The notes beneath the pieces were generated by a model that saw nothing but the letters and a program-made list of their open reading frames with translations, had not been told where the DNA came from and searched no databases. 64,000 bases of DNA from Salibaculum halophilum (lineage in GTDB: Bacteria; Pseudomonadota; Alphaproteobacteria; Rhodobacterales; Rhodobacteraceae): contig NZ_MSIT01000001.1 in assembly GCF_002094885.1 (NCBI RefSeq), positions 245,688 to 309,687 on the forward strand, in the 5' to 3' direction. Made by a program: the position numbers and the translations under genes. Of the stretch, positions 1-8,384 are shown piece by piece. Within the stretch, counting starts at the first letter, position 1. Every line of letters begins with the position of its first letter.

Positions 1-677
1 ATGTCACGCACCACCGAGGCCGTCTCGGGCCGGTATTGCGCGCCGAACCCCAGCGGGTCGGCCTTGAGGAAGGGCGCGCCCTCGGGCGCGGCGATCTCGT
101 ATTTGTAGAGCGTCCCGTCGTCGACGCCGGGCAGGAAAATCTCCCACACGCCGGTCTGTCCGACCCGGCGCATGGGGTGGCGCCGCCCGTCCCAGGCGTT
201 GAACGCCCCCACGACCGAGACACGCGCGGCATTGGGCGCCCAGACGGCGAAATGCGTGCCGGCGACGCCGTCGATTTCGGTCACATGCGCGCCCAGCGCC
301 GTCCAGAGCCGCCGGTGCGTGCCCTCGCCGATGAGGTGGCGGTCGATCTCGCCCAGCACGGGGCCGAAGCGATAGGGGTCTTCGAACTCCTGCACCGTGC
401 CATCGGACCAGGTGGCCGACAGGGTGTAAGCGGCTGTCGCATCGGGCACCGGCGCGGCGAAAAGTGGCCCGTCGAGGTGGTCCAGCGTGACCGACCGGCC
501 CGCCAGCGTCACCGTGACCTGCCTGGCGTCCGGCACGAGCGCGACGCACCACGCGCCCGCGTCTGTCGCATGGACACCCAGCACGTCGAACGGCCGGTCG
601 TGGCGCGCGTTCACAAGCGCCGCGACGTCGCCCTCGGCCATGTGTGGCGGCAGGCGGCGCGGCGCGGGGTCGGTCAT
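1..677 (-). CDS. glgB: 1,4-alpha-glucan branching enzyme GlgB, N-terminal part (runs off the left edge)
   Basis: GlgB forms alpha-1,6 branches in glycogen. About 225 N-terminal residues are visible. They include the GlgB-specific N-terminal module (FGPVLGEIDRHLIGEGTH) and the carbohydrate-binding module 48 core (THFAVWAPNAARVSVVGAFN, then W-x-I-F-L-P-G and LYKYEI). The catalytic GH13 barrel lies beyond the edge. The ATG at 675-677 overlaps the TGA of the upstream alpha-glucosidase by 4 bp, so the two are translationally coupled. Placement at the end of a sugar-uptake operon instead of a glgBCA cluster is unusual and suggests that imported glucose units are channelled to storage (inference). 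Confidence 0.93.
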   Translation of the reverse strand, partial: MTDPAPRRLPPHMAEGDVAALVNARHDRPFDVLGVHATDAGAWCVALVPDARQVTVTLAGRSVTLDHLDGPLFAAPVPDATAAYTLSATWSDGTVQEFEDPYRFGPVLGEIDRHLIGEGTHRRLWTALGAHVTEIDGVAGTHFAVWAPNAARVSVVGAFNAWDGRRHPMRRVGQTGVWEIFLPGVDDGTLYKYEIAAPEGAPFLKADPLGFGAQYRPETASVVRD

Positions 678-2269
678 GTCACCCGCCCGATGACGAAGCC
701 GTTCGGCCCCAGCGCGAGGCTCCGGCCCGACACCTCGGCGGCCTGGTCCAGCAGCGGGTCCAGGTCGGCCTCAAGCGGCACCGTCACCGCCTCGGGCGAA
801 AGGTTGAAGATGCAGATCATGGCCTCTCCTCGGAGAAAGCCTAGCACCGGATCGTCGTGATTCAAAAACACCGTTTTGCCAAGGCGCAGGTCGGGCTCGA
901 CCCGGCGCAGGGCCAGCATGGCGCGGTAGAAGGCCAGCACGCTGTCATCGCCCTGCTGGGTCGAGACCGCGCGCGCCTGCTGGGGCGGCTTGACCGGCAG
1001 CCAGGTGCGGTCGGCGGTCGAGAAGCCGGCGTTGGGCGCCTCGGCCTCCCAGGTCATGGGCGTGCGGCAACCGTCGCGCCCGACCCGGTCGGGCCAGAAG
1101 TTGATCCCCTCGGGGTCGGTCAGTTCCTCGAAGGCCAGGGCGGTGTCGACCTGGCCAAGTTCCTCGCCCTGATAGAGACAGACCGATCCCTCGAAGGACA
1201 GCAGAAGCGCCGCGGCCTGCCGCGCCAGCGCGTCCTGGTCGGCACCGTGGTCCAGCCAGCGCCCGACATGGCGCGGCACGTCATGGTTGGAAAAGGCCCA
1301 GCAGGGCCAGCCGTCGGGGGCATGCTTGAAAAACGCCTCGATGCGGTCGCGGAAATGCCCGGGCGAGAAATCCGGCCCCAGCATCTCGAAGCTGTAGGCC
1401 ATGTGCAGGCGGCTGTCGCCGGCGGTGTACTGGCCCATCAGCTCGATCGCGTGGTGGCTGTCGCCGACCTCGCCGACCATGGCGCGGCCCTCGTACTCGT
1501 CCAGAAGGGCGCGCAGGCGTTCCAGAAAGGCGAGGTTCTCGGGCCGGTTCTTGGAAAACAGGGTGTACTGCATCTCGAAGGGGCGGCCGGCCTCCTGCGC
1601 CCAGGGCGAAGGGTTGGCGGCATTGTCGCGCAGCATCTGGTCGTGGACATAGAAGTTGACCGTATCGAGGCGGAAGCCGTCCACGCCACGGTCGAGCCAG
1701 AACCGCACGCAATCGAGCAGGTAGTCCTGCACGGCCGGGTTATGAAAGTTCCAGTCGGGCTGTTCGGGCAGGAAATTGTGAAAGTAATACTGCCGCCGCC
1801 GCGCATCCCACTGCCAGGCCGGCCCGCCGAAGATCGCCAGCCAGTTGTTGGGTGGCGTGCCGTCCGGTTTCGGGTCGGCCCAGACGAACCAGTCGGCCTT
1901 GTCGTTGTCGCGGCTGGCGCGACTTTCGGTGAAATGGGGATGCTGGTCCGAGGCATGGCTGAGCACCTGGTCGATGATGACCCGCAGCCCCAGGGCGTGC
2001 GCCTTGGCGACCATTTCATCGAAATCGGCCAGCGTGCCGAAGACGGGGTCGATATCGCGGTAGTCCGAAACGTCATAGCCCATGTCGGCCATGGGCGAGG
2101 GAAAGACCGGGCTGATCCAGATCGCGTCCACCCCGAGGCTGGCGACGTGATCCAGCCGGTCGGTGATGCCGCGGATGTCGCCGATCCCGTCGCCGTCGGC
2201 ATCCATGAAGGAGCGCGGATAGATCTGATAGGTGACCGATCCGCGCCACCAGTCCTGCCCGTCCGCCAT
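674..2269 (-). CDS. alpha-glucosidase, glycoside hydrolase family 13
   Basis: 531 aa, the usual length for GH13 oligosaccharide hydrolases (AglA / oligo-1,6-glucosidase group). It should release glucose from short alpha-glucosides. There is no signal peptide, so it acts in the cytoplasm after uptake. The GH13 catalytic triad is visible: nucleophile D202 in DGFRLD, acid/base E267 in MVGEVGD, and D330 in FSNHDVPR. The N-terminus YQIYPRSFMDADGDGIGD is the classic start of the family. It follows the GH5-like gene after a 119-bp gap containing several hairpins and overlaps glgB by 4 bp. Substrate linkage cannot be read from sequence alone. Confidence 0.95.
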   Translation of the reverse strand: MADGQDWWRGSVTYQIYPRSFMDADGDGIGDIRGITDRLDHVASLGVDAIWISPVFPSPMADMGYDVSDYRDIDPVFGTLADFDEMVAKAHALGLRVIIDQVLSHASDQHPHFTESRASRDNDKADWFVWADPKPDGTPPNNWLAIFGGPAWQWDARRRQYYFHNFLPEQPDWNFHNPAVQDYLLDCVRFWLDRGVDGFRLDTVNFYVHDQMLRDNAANPSPWAQEAGRPFEMQYTLFSKNRPENLAFLERLRALLDEYEGRAMVGEVGDSHHAIELMGQYTAGDSRLHMAYSFEMLGPDFSPGHFRDRIEAFFKHAPDGWPCWAFSNHDVPRHVGRWLDHGADQDALARQAAALLLSFEGSVCLYQGEELGQVDTALAFEELTDPEGINFWPDRVGRDGCRTPMTWEAEAPNAGFSTADRTWLPVKPPQQARAVSTQQGDDSVLAFYRAMLALRRVEPDLRLGKTVFLNHDDPVLGFLRGEAMICIFNLSPEAVTVPLEADLDPLLDQAAEVSGRSLALGPNGFVIGRVT

Positions 2270-2318
2270 GCGCGATCCCCCTGTTCATTGGCCGTCGGCG
2301 CGCGCTGCCGGGGTATCT

Positions 2319-2377
2319 GTGTTGGCCCCAACACCCGCGCCTGTATAGGCGCCGCAACCTATCGGGGCAACCGCCCC
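2319..2377. repeat. three adjacent inverted repeats between the GH5-like and alpha-glucosidase genes
   Basis: Three perfect inverted repeats follow one another. GTGTTGG-CC-CCAACAC is at 2319-2334, GCGCCT-GTAT-AGGCGC at 2337-2352, and GGGGC-AACC-GCCCC at 2364-2377. The first could be a protein operator. As RNA, all three could form stem-loops that set a processing or attenuation point inside the operon. No T-tract follows them on the minus strand, so a simple intrinsic terminator is not indicated. Confidence 0.5.
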
Positions 2378-2388
2378 CTGTCTCGGGG

Positions 2389-3504
2389 TCAGGCGCCGGT
2401 ACGGCGGCGCTTGCGCGGCGCGGCCGGCCCGGCAATCGCGCGGATCGTGGCGACCTCGTCCGGGTCGTAGGGCGAGCCGTCGGGATGCAGCAGATCGTGG
2501 AACCAGTCCGCCCGGTCGGGGTCACCGCCATGGGCCCGCACCAGGTCGGCTGGCCAGGGCAGCCAGGTCTGGGTCCGGCCCTTGACCAGCCCCCACTGGA
2601 AACAGCCGACGCCGCGCTGGTGAAACATCCCCAGTTGATCCGCGATGCGGCTGTCCAACGCGCGGGCCATCCATTCGGTACACAAGATCGGGCGATCGAG
2701 CACTTCGAGATAGTCGATGAATTGCCCCACGCGCCTGCGGTTCCAGTAGGCGTGAAAGGTGATGATGTCGGACTGCAGCAAGGCGCTGCGGTCGATCGCG
2801 GTCTGGTAGGGATGCGCGTCCTCATTCGGAAGTGGCGTCGTCCAGGCCGCCACGGTCAGCGGCGCCACCGGGTCCTCGGCCCGCGCCCAGGCAAAGCAGT
2901 TCTCCATCAGCGCCAGGGCATGGTCGCCCAGCGCACTGTCGAAGCTGCCCTCGTCGCCGGCGAAAACCATGCGGTTGCCCGGTTCGTTGTAGAGATCCCA
3001 GAAAAGCACCCGCGGATCGGCGCGAAACACGCGCACCAAATCGCCGACATAGGCTTTCAGCTCGGCGTCGCGGTCGCCCGAGACGACCAGCGCCCGGCCG
3101 GGCGAGGCCACGGCGCGGCTGTTGGTAACGCCGGGTACCGGGTCGGGCTGCGGCCCCCAGACCGGTTCCGCCCCGCCGAAGCCGCAGTCGTCGAACAGGC
3201 AGGGCACGGTCTCCATCCCGTGGCCCGCCGCGAGCCCCATGAACCGGTCAAGCCGGTCCAGCAGCCCGTCGCGGTCGTGCAGCCAGCCGTGAAAGGGCAG
3301 GTTCACCCGGACGGCGTTGAAGCCGATGTCGCCGGCCCAGCCCAGTTCCCGGTCGATGGTGGCCGGGTCGAAGGTGTCAGGATGCCACATCTCGATGAAA
3401 TTCACCGCCGTCGACGGCAGGAAATTGACGCCGCAGACCCAGCGGCGGGCGGCCCACCACGCCTTGGCGCGGGTTTCGCTCCAGCGGTCGGACGGTCCGG
3501 TCAT
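2389..3504 (-). CDS. GH5-like glycoside hydrolase (cellulase/mannanase superfamily)
   Basis: 371 aa with no recognisable signal peptide. The pattern is that of clan GH-A TIM-barrel hydrolases: VCGVNFLPS at residues 23-31, a candidate acid/base E174 in FWDLYNEPGN, and a candidate nucleophile E277 in PILCTEWMAR. Homologues are often labelled 1,4-beta-xylanase or cellulase-family protein, but the substrate is unknown. The ATG at 3502-3504 was chosen because it overlaps the sulfatase stop codon (ATGA). The longer upstream reading frame only runs inside the sulfatase gene. It presumably trims an imported oligosaccharide in the cytoplasm together with the sulfatase and the alpha-glucosidase. Confidence 0.85.
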   Translation of the reverse strand: MTGPSDRWSETRAKAWWAARRWVCGVNFLPSTAVNFIEMWHPDTFDPATIDRELGWAGDIGFNAVRVNLPFHGWLHDRDGLLDRLDRFMGLAAGHGMETVPCLFDDCGFGGAEPVWGPQPDPVPGVTNSRAVASPGRALVVSGDRDAELKAYVGDLVRVFRADPRVLFWDLYNEPGNRMVFAGDEGSFDSALGDHALALMENCFAWARAEDPVAPLTVAAWTTPLPNEDAHPYQTAIDRSALLQSDIITFHAYWNRRRVGQFIDYLEVLDRPILCTEWMARALDSRIADQLGMFHQRGVGCFQWGLVKGRTQTWLPWPADLVRAHGGDPDRADWFHDLLHPDGSPYDPDEVATIRAIAGPAAPRKRRRTGA

Positions 3505-4970
3505 GATGCGGCGCTTGGTGCGGCGGCGGGTTGCGGCCCGAAGTCCCGCGTCGCCGAGCGGACGATCCGACGCGCGCCATCGGTCCAGGTGTCGCGGTAA
3601 TGGCTGCTGGCCTCGAAGGTATCGCTCAGCGCCTCCATGCGGGCCAGCATCCGCGCACGCAGCCGCCCGTGCACGTCGATATACTCCGGGTCCCCGATCA
3701 GATTGCGAAGCTGGTAGGGGTCGAGACGCCGGTCGAACAGCAGTTCGGCCCCGTCGCGGCGGTAGACCGCGTAGGTATACCGTGCGTCGCGCAGGGCCCG
3801 CCATTCATGGCCGTCCTCCCAGGCGGCGGTGGCCCCGCATATCTGCATGAGCGCATCCTCAGGCGCCGCCGCGTCCTGCCCGCGCATGAACCCGCTCAGA
3901 TCGTCGCCTTCGACGCCGTCGGGACACGCCAGCCCGATCAAGCCCAGAAGACTTGGCATGAGATCGACAGCAGATATGCAGGCCTCTGACCGCCCCGGCG
4001 CGATCTGTCCGGTCCAACGCACCATCAGCGGGACATGACAGGCTTCCTCGTAAAAGATGTTCTTCGCCCTGCGGCCATGGGCGCCGAACATTTCGCCGTG
4101 GTCGGAGGTGAAGACTACAATCGTGTCGCGGGCCGCGTCGGCCCCCTCGATCGCGGCGAGCAGCCGCCCGAAGGCCGCGTCGATACTGGCAACCTGGGCA
4201 TGATAGCCGCGCCGCCACTCGGGCAGACGCTCCCGGTCGCCATCGGTCAGCCGCGCCCAGTCATCGCAATAGGGTGTATCGTTATAGGCCCGGTAGTTCG
4301 GCGGATTCGGGAAGTCGGCGTCCGCGAACATGCGCCAGTAGGGCGCGGGGACATTGTCGGCGTCCCAGGGATCGTGCGGCGGCCCCCAGGACAGAAAGAG
4401 CGCGTAGGGATTTGTCCCGTCGTGCGCGTGGCGCCGGACGAAGTCGATTGCAAAGTCGGTCTGGGCGTCGCTTTCGAAGACGCCCTCTCCGTAGTGCTGC
4501 GGCTCGGGCGTGTCGCCATGCCAGAAGGCATCAGGGCTATAGTTCAAATGGTTGAAATTGTAGGCTTTCCATTCACCATCGAACCCCAGTCGATGCGGGC
4601 CCGGCGGCACGAAGGAATTGCGCGGGTCACGGTGATCCCCAAGTTGGTTGGCATAGAGATGCCATTTGCCGATATAGGCGGTGTCGAAGCCCGCCTCTGT
4701 CAGCACATGGGCGAAACAGCGCTGCCCGGGATGCATCCGCAACTCGTTGATGACCATGCCGTGGCTGGTCGTGTACTTCCCGGTCATCAGCGTGGCCCGG
4801 TAGGCCGTGCAGACAGGCGAGTTGGCGATGGCCTGCGTGAACATCAGCGATTGCCGCGAGAATGCGTCGATATTGGGGGTCACGGCCTGGGCCGATCCGT
4901 GACAGCCGAGCGCCCTGGCCTGCAACTGATCGGCGAACACGAAAATGAGGTTGGGGTGCGATGCGGGCAT
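3501..4970 (-). CDS. sulfatase (formylglycine-dependent, type I)
   Basis: 489 aa alkaline-phosphatase-superfamily sulfatase that hydrolyses sulfate esters. The signature CTAYRATLMTG places the formylglycine-forming cysteine at C54 (C-x-A-x-R). Metal-site elements are FVFADQ (D13) and VVFTSDHGEMFGAHG near residue 290. The start at 4970 (MPASHPNLIF) begins directly at the first beta strand; an upstream in-frame start would add 14 unconserved residues. No signal peptide is visible, so it probably acts in the cytoplasm. Its position between ABC transport genes and glycosidases suggests desulfation of an imported sulfated sugar. A formylglycine-generating or anaerobic maturase gene is not in this window. 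Confidence 0.92.
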   Translation of the reverse strand: MPASHPNLIFVFADQLQARALGCHGSAQAVTPNIDAFSRQSLMFTQAIANSPVCTAYRATLMTGKYTTSHGMVINELRMHPGQRCFAHVLTEAGFDTAYIGKWHLYANQLGDHRDPRNSFVPPGPHRLGFDGEWKAYNFNHLNYSPDAFWHGDTPEPQHYGEGVFESDAQTDFAIDFVRRHAHDGTNPYALFLSWGPPHDPWDADNVPAPYWRMFADADFPNPPNYRAYNDTPYCDDWARLTDGDRERLPEWRRGYHAQVASIDAAFGRLLAAIEGADAARDTIVVFTSDHGEMFGAHGRRAKNIFYEEACHVPLMVRWTGQIAPGRSEACISAVDLMPSLLGLIGLACPDGVEGDDLSGFMRGQDAAAPEDALMQICGATAAWEDGHEWRALRDARYTYAVYRRDGAELLFDRRLDPYQLRNLIGDPEYIDVHGRLRARMLARMEALSDTFEASSHYRDTWTDGARRIVRSATRDFGPQPAAAPSAAS

Positions 4971-5002
4971 CGGATCCGTCTCCTGTCCCGGGGTCCGGCG
5001 GA

Positions 5003-5031
5003 GGGCCGGCATCCGCGGGGAATGCCGGCCC
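5003..5031 (-). terminator. 10-bp stem-loop after the binding-protein gene
   Basis: A perfect inverted repeat (GGGCCGGCAT at 5003-5012, ATGCCGGCCC at 5022-5031, 9-nt loop) lies in the 84-bp gap between the solute-binding gene and the sulfatase. There is no U-tract, so it is more likely an attenuator or a 3-prime mRNA stabiliser than a full terminator. Such stems commonly raise binding-protein transcript levels over downstream genes. Confidence 0.5.
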
Positions 5032-5054
5032 GGCTGGTGGTCTGCGCGCCGTGC

Positions 5055-6341
5055 TCAGCTGTCGAGCACGTCCTGGATGTCGATCTGCGCGTCCGACAGC
5101 GCGTTGTCGACGGACTTGCCCGTCAGCCAGATGGCCTGAAGCTCGCGGTTCAGGATGTCCTGGATCGCCGAGAAATGCTCTGTCGGCGGCAGGTCGGCAG
5201 CCATGGTCGCCGTGGCCGCGTATTCGTCGCGGTGCGGCAGGGCATTGTAATCGTCGCTTTCCAGGACCGACTGAAGCACCGACATGTGGCCGGTCCGCGC
5301 CCAATCGAGATTGTGCTCCTGGATGAAGGCGATCACGCGCAGCGCGGCCTCGTAGGTCTCGGGGTCGTCCTGCTTGAGCGATGCCGGAATCGCCCAGCCG
5401 TGGCTGCCCGCCCAGGTCGCGCTTTCCTCGAAAAGGACCGGGAAATCGGCGACGTAGTAGTTGGTGAGCGGCACGTCGGGGTCAGCGGCCTCGGAATCGT
5501 AGAAGTCGACCACCCATGTCCCGTTGACGAGAATGCCCGCCTCGCCGTTCAGGAAGGCCTGTTGACTGTCGGCGTAGTTCAACCGCGGGTCGGCCAGGTC
5601 GTTCTCGAACAGCTGAACGATCGAGTTGATCGCCGCGCGCGTCTCGGTCGTGTCGACCTGGGCGTTGCCCTCGGCGTCGAAGATGTTGCTGCCCTGCTGC
5701 CAGAGCATCGACACCACGAGGCGGACACCGATCGGAAACTGCGCGAAGTCGGCGGCCAGGTAATTCTTGCCGGTCGCCGCCTTGAACTGCTCGGCATGGG
5801 CGAGCAATTCGTCTGGCGAGGTCGGCAGGATGGGCGAGCCGTCATCGTTGACGAGGTCGGCCTCTGCCATCAGGTCCAGGTTGACGTGGAACAGGTTGGC
5901 GTGAAAATCCATCGGTACGCCGTAGATTCCGCCCTCGTAGGTCACACCGTCGAGCGCGAGCGGCGCCCAGTCCGAGGTATCGATCCCGGCCGCCTCCAGA
6001 TCGCCTGACAGGTCGGCCAGCGCGCCGAGGCTCGCGAACTCAGGGATAGTGTGGGCATGCATCACGAAGACGTCCGGCGGCGTGCCCCCGGCAAAGGCCG
6101 CCTTGATCTGGTCGTAGTAGTTGCCCCAATCGGTCGGCAGGGTGTTGACCGTGACGCCGTCGATCTCGGCGCTGGCGGCGTTGATGATCGACTGGATGAT
6201 GCAGGCCTCGCCAACGCTGGTGGTGGTGTCGGTGCCGGCATCTTCGCAGGCGCCGAAGAAACGGGCCAGCGTCACCTCCTGCGCCGGGGCGGCGCTGGCG
6301 AATGTTGCGGCGGCGGCCGCGGTCAGTAGCACATGTCTCAT
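5055..6341 (-). CDS. carbohydrate ABC transporter, periplasmic substrate-binding protein (CUT1 type)
   Basis: 428 aa. A Sec signal peptide is obvious (MRHVLLTAAAAATFASAAPA, with cleavage probably before QEV). The mature part shows the family-1 binding-protein pattern: DWGNYYDQIKAAFAGGTPPDV near residues 75-95, then IYGVPMDFH, and a C-terminal PTEHFSAIQDILNRELQA. It delivers a sugar to the two permeases encoded immediately upstream. The ligand is not determinable here. The sulfatase and glycosidases encoded downstream point to an oligosaccharide, possibly sulfated. Expected to be the most abundant product of the operon. Confidence 0.93.
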   Translation of the reverse strand: MRHVLLTAAAAATFASAAPAQEVTLARFFGACEDAGTDTTTSVGEACIIQSIINAASAEIDGVTVNTLPTDWGNYYDQIKAAFAGGTPPDVFVMHAHTIPEFASLGALADLSGDLEAAGIDTSDWAPLALDGVTYEGGIYGVPMDFHANLFHVNLDLMAEADLVNDDGSPILPTSPDELLAHAEQFKAATGKNYLAADFAQFPIGVRLVVSMLWQQGSNIFDAEGNAQVDTTETRAAINSIVQLFENDLADPRLNYADSQQAFLNGEAGILVNGTWVVDFYDSEAADPDVPLTNYYVADFPVLFEESATWAGSHGWAIPASLKQDDPETYEAALRVIAFIQEHNLDWARTGHMSVLQSVLESDDYNALPHRDEYAATATMAADLPPTEHFSAIQDILNRELQAIWLTGKSVDNALSDAQIDIQDVLDS

Positions 6342-6366
6342 TGGTTTCCTCCCTTTGATGTGCGGT

Positions 6367-7200
6367 TCAGCCCTTGGACCCGCCAGCGGTCATGGCTTGC
6401 ACCACGTAGCGCTGGAAGATCAGGAACAGGATGACGACCGGAAGCGAGGCGATGACACCCGAGGCCATGACACGGCCCAGCCCTTCCGATTGCGCGAAGT
6501 TGGATTGGATCGAGGCCAGCCCCAGCGTGATCGTGTAGTAGTCGCGCTGCTGGGCGCTGACCAGCGGCCAGAGATAGTCGTTCCACGCGTAAAGGAACGT
6601 CAGAATCGCCAGCGTCATCATCGCCGGGCGGGCCAGCGGCAGCATGATGTACCAGAAGATGCGCAGCCAGCCGACCCCGTCGAGGCGCGCGGCCTCCTCG
6701 ATGTCGTGGGGGATGGCGCGGAAGAACTGCAGCATCAGGAACACCCCGATGGGCACCGCCATGCGCGGCAGGATCAGCGCGTGATAGCTGTTGTGCCAGC
6801 CGAAATCGGCGAACATCGTGTAAAGCGGGATGAAGACCGCCTGTTCGGGCACCATCAGTCCCACCAGGCAGACCGCGATGACCGTCCGCTTGAAGGGAAA
6901 GTCCAGCCGGGCCAGCGCGTAGCCGGCCGTCGTGGACACCGCCAGCACGCCCAGCGTCATGCCCGTCGAGACGATCAGCGAATTCAGGAACCACCAGGGC
7001 GTCTGCCCGAAGGCGAAGAGGTCGGCATAGTTCTCGGCCGTGAAGGGGATCGGCACCAGCCCGAAGGCGGTGCTGGAGGTCGTGCGCGCCAGCACGTCGT
7101 TGGGCTGGAACGAAAGCGACACCATCCACAGCGTCGGCACCAGCCAGATGAAAGCCGGGATGGAAAGGCCGGTGACAAGCCAGTAGTAACCGCGGGTCAT
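6367..7200 (-). CDS. carbohydrate ABC transporter permease (MalG-like, CUT1)
   Basis: 277 aa with about six hydrophobic segments. The cytoplasmic EAA loop that docks the ATPase is clear: EEAARLDGVGWLRIFWYIML-x-LA, followed by P. The C-terminus GGSKG is typical of MalG-type permeases. The ATG at 7198-7200 overlaps the stop of the first permease by 4 bp, so the much longer reading frame that continues upstream is only a shadow of that gene. It forms the membrane channel with the adjacent permease. No ATPase (MalK/UgpC type) gene is present in the visible operon; it may lie beyond glgB or elsewhere. Confidence 0.94.
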   Translation of the reverse strand: MTRGYYWLVTGLSIPAFIWLVPTLWMVSLSFQPNDVLARTTSSTAFGLVPIPFTAENYADLFAFGQTPWWFLNSLIVSTGMTLGVLAVSTTAGYALARLDFPFKRTVIAVCLVGLMVPEQAVFIPLYTMFADFGWHNSYHALILPRMAVPIGVFLMLQFFRAIPHDIEEAARLDGVGWLRIFWYIMLPLARPAMMTLAILTFLYAWNDYLWPLVSAQQRDYYTITLGLASIQSNFAQSEGLGRVMASGVIASLPVVILFLIFQRYVVQAMTAGGSKG

Positions 7201-8285
7201 TCGTCCTTCTCCCGGCCGATGATGAACTGGACCACCGAGAAGCCCCCCATGATCACGAAGAGGAAGACCGCCATGGCGCTGGCCCGGCCCAGCTCGCTGT
7301 CGCGGAACCCGGTCTGGTAGATATAGCGCACCAGCACCTGCGTGGTGTCGTTGGGGCCGCCCTGGGTCATAAGGTGGGATTGCCCGAAGACCTGGAAGTG
7401 CAGGATGATCTGCAGCACCACGACCAGCGTGATCGTGCGCCGCAGGTTCGGCAGCGTGATGAACCAGAAGGCCCGCGGCCCCCGCGCATTGTCCAGCGCC
7501 GCGGCCTCGTATATCTCCGACGAGATGTCCTGAAGCCCGGCGAGGAACAGGATCATGGCGATGCCCAGCGACCACCACACGGTGGCGATCACGATGGCGG
7601 CCATGGCGAACTGCTGATCGGTCAGCCAGTTGATCGGCGTGCCGCCCGCCACTTCGGTGATGTTGGCGATCAGACCCTGCCGCGGCGAGAACATGATCTG
7701 CCAGATCAGCGTGACGACGGTGACCGACAGGACCTGCGACAGGAAGAACAGCGTGCGCAGGATGCCCATGGCGCGGGTTTCGCGATTCATGCCCGCCGCC
7801 AGCAGCAGCGCCGAGATCGTCACCCCCGGCACCGTCAGGCCCACGAAAAGCACCGTGTTGCCGACGGTCGGCCAGAACCGGCGATCATACCACCGCCCCA
7901 CTTCACCGGGATGAAAACCGGGGAGGACAACCAGGAGCAGCGACACCACGCCCAAAGCGATGGCGTTGAAACGGCTCACGCGGCTTCTCCGGTGAAGGAC
8001 GGCGGCGAGTGCAAGGCCGATCAGCCCCAGGCCCTGCCACAGAGGGGCCGCGAGGCCCCATTCGATATCCTCGCCCCACATGACACGTTCATAGTTGCGC
8101 AGCCCCACGAACTCCTTGGCATCGGGGTTGAAGGCCACGGCCAGCAGGTTCCAGTCGTGCATGCTGATCCAGACACCGCGAAAGAACGGGTAGACCAGAA
8201 ACAGCGCATAGGTCGCGAGAAAGGGCACGAGCAGCAGCAGGGCCGCCTGCCGCTGGCTGAGCTGCGCGGCACGTCTTGAACGCAT
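7197..8285 (-). CDS. carbohydrate ABC transporter permease (MalF-like, CUT1)
   Basis: 362 aa and first gene of the operon, starting 36 bp from a LacI-type operator. The N-terminus is basic, then hydrophobic (LLLVPFLATYALFLVYPFFRG), as in MalF-like permeases. Several more transmembrane segments follow, and the ATPase-docking loop YEAAALDNARGPRAFWFITLP. The insert between the first and second membrane segments is longer than in a minimal permease. It forms the channel heterodimer with the following permease and probably receives sugar from the encoded binding protein. Confidence 0.94.
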   Translation of the reverse strand: MRSRRAAQLSQRQAALLLLVPFLATYALFLVYPFFRGVWISMHDWNLLAVAFNPDAKEFVGLRNYERVMWGEDIEWGLAAPLWQGLGLIGLALAAVLHRRSRVSRFNAIALGVVSLLLVVLPGFHPGEVGRWYDRRFWPTVGNTVLFVGLTVPGVTISALLLAAGMNRETRAMGILRTLFFLSQVLSVTVVTLIWQIMFSPRQGLIANITEVAGGTPINWLTDQQFAMAAIVIATVWWSLGIAMILFLAGLQDISSEIYEAAALDNARGPRAFWFITLPNLRRTITLVVVLQIILHFQVFGQSHLMTQGGPNDTTQVLVRYIYQTGFRDSELGRASAMAVFLFVIMGGFSVVQFIIGREKDE

Positions 8286-8320
8286 CGTCTCCTCCCCGAT
8301 CCGATTGCGATTCCGCTTGT

Positions 8321-8348
8321 GCTAAAAATATTAGCAATATTATTTAGC
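8321..8348. promoter_or_regulatory. nested AT-rich palindrome, candidate operator of the divergent LacI regulator
   Basis: This is an island of A/T in GC-rich DNA between the divergent permease operon and the LacI-family gene. The left half is GCTAA-N5-TTAGC (8321-8335). The outer arms GCTAAA (8321-8326) and TTTAGC (8343-8348) also pair, so two operator half-site combinations share one arm. Size and symmetry fit a LacI/GalR-family site controlling both directions. Confidence 0.6.
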
Positions 8349-8384
8349 CGAAAGCAATCCCCGTCTGAAAGGCGTGTCAGGCCC

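Noticed and set aside
4035..6008. 657-codon plus-strand frame opposite the sulfatase and binding-protein genes
   Set aside because: Crosses two real genes antisense and has no recognisable motif.
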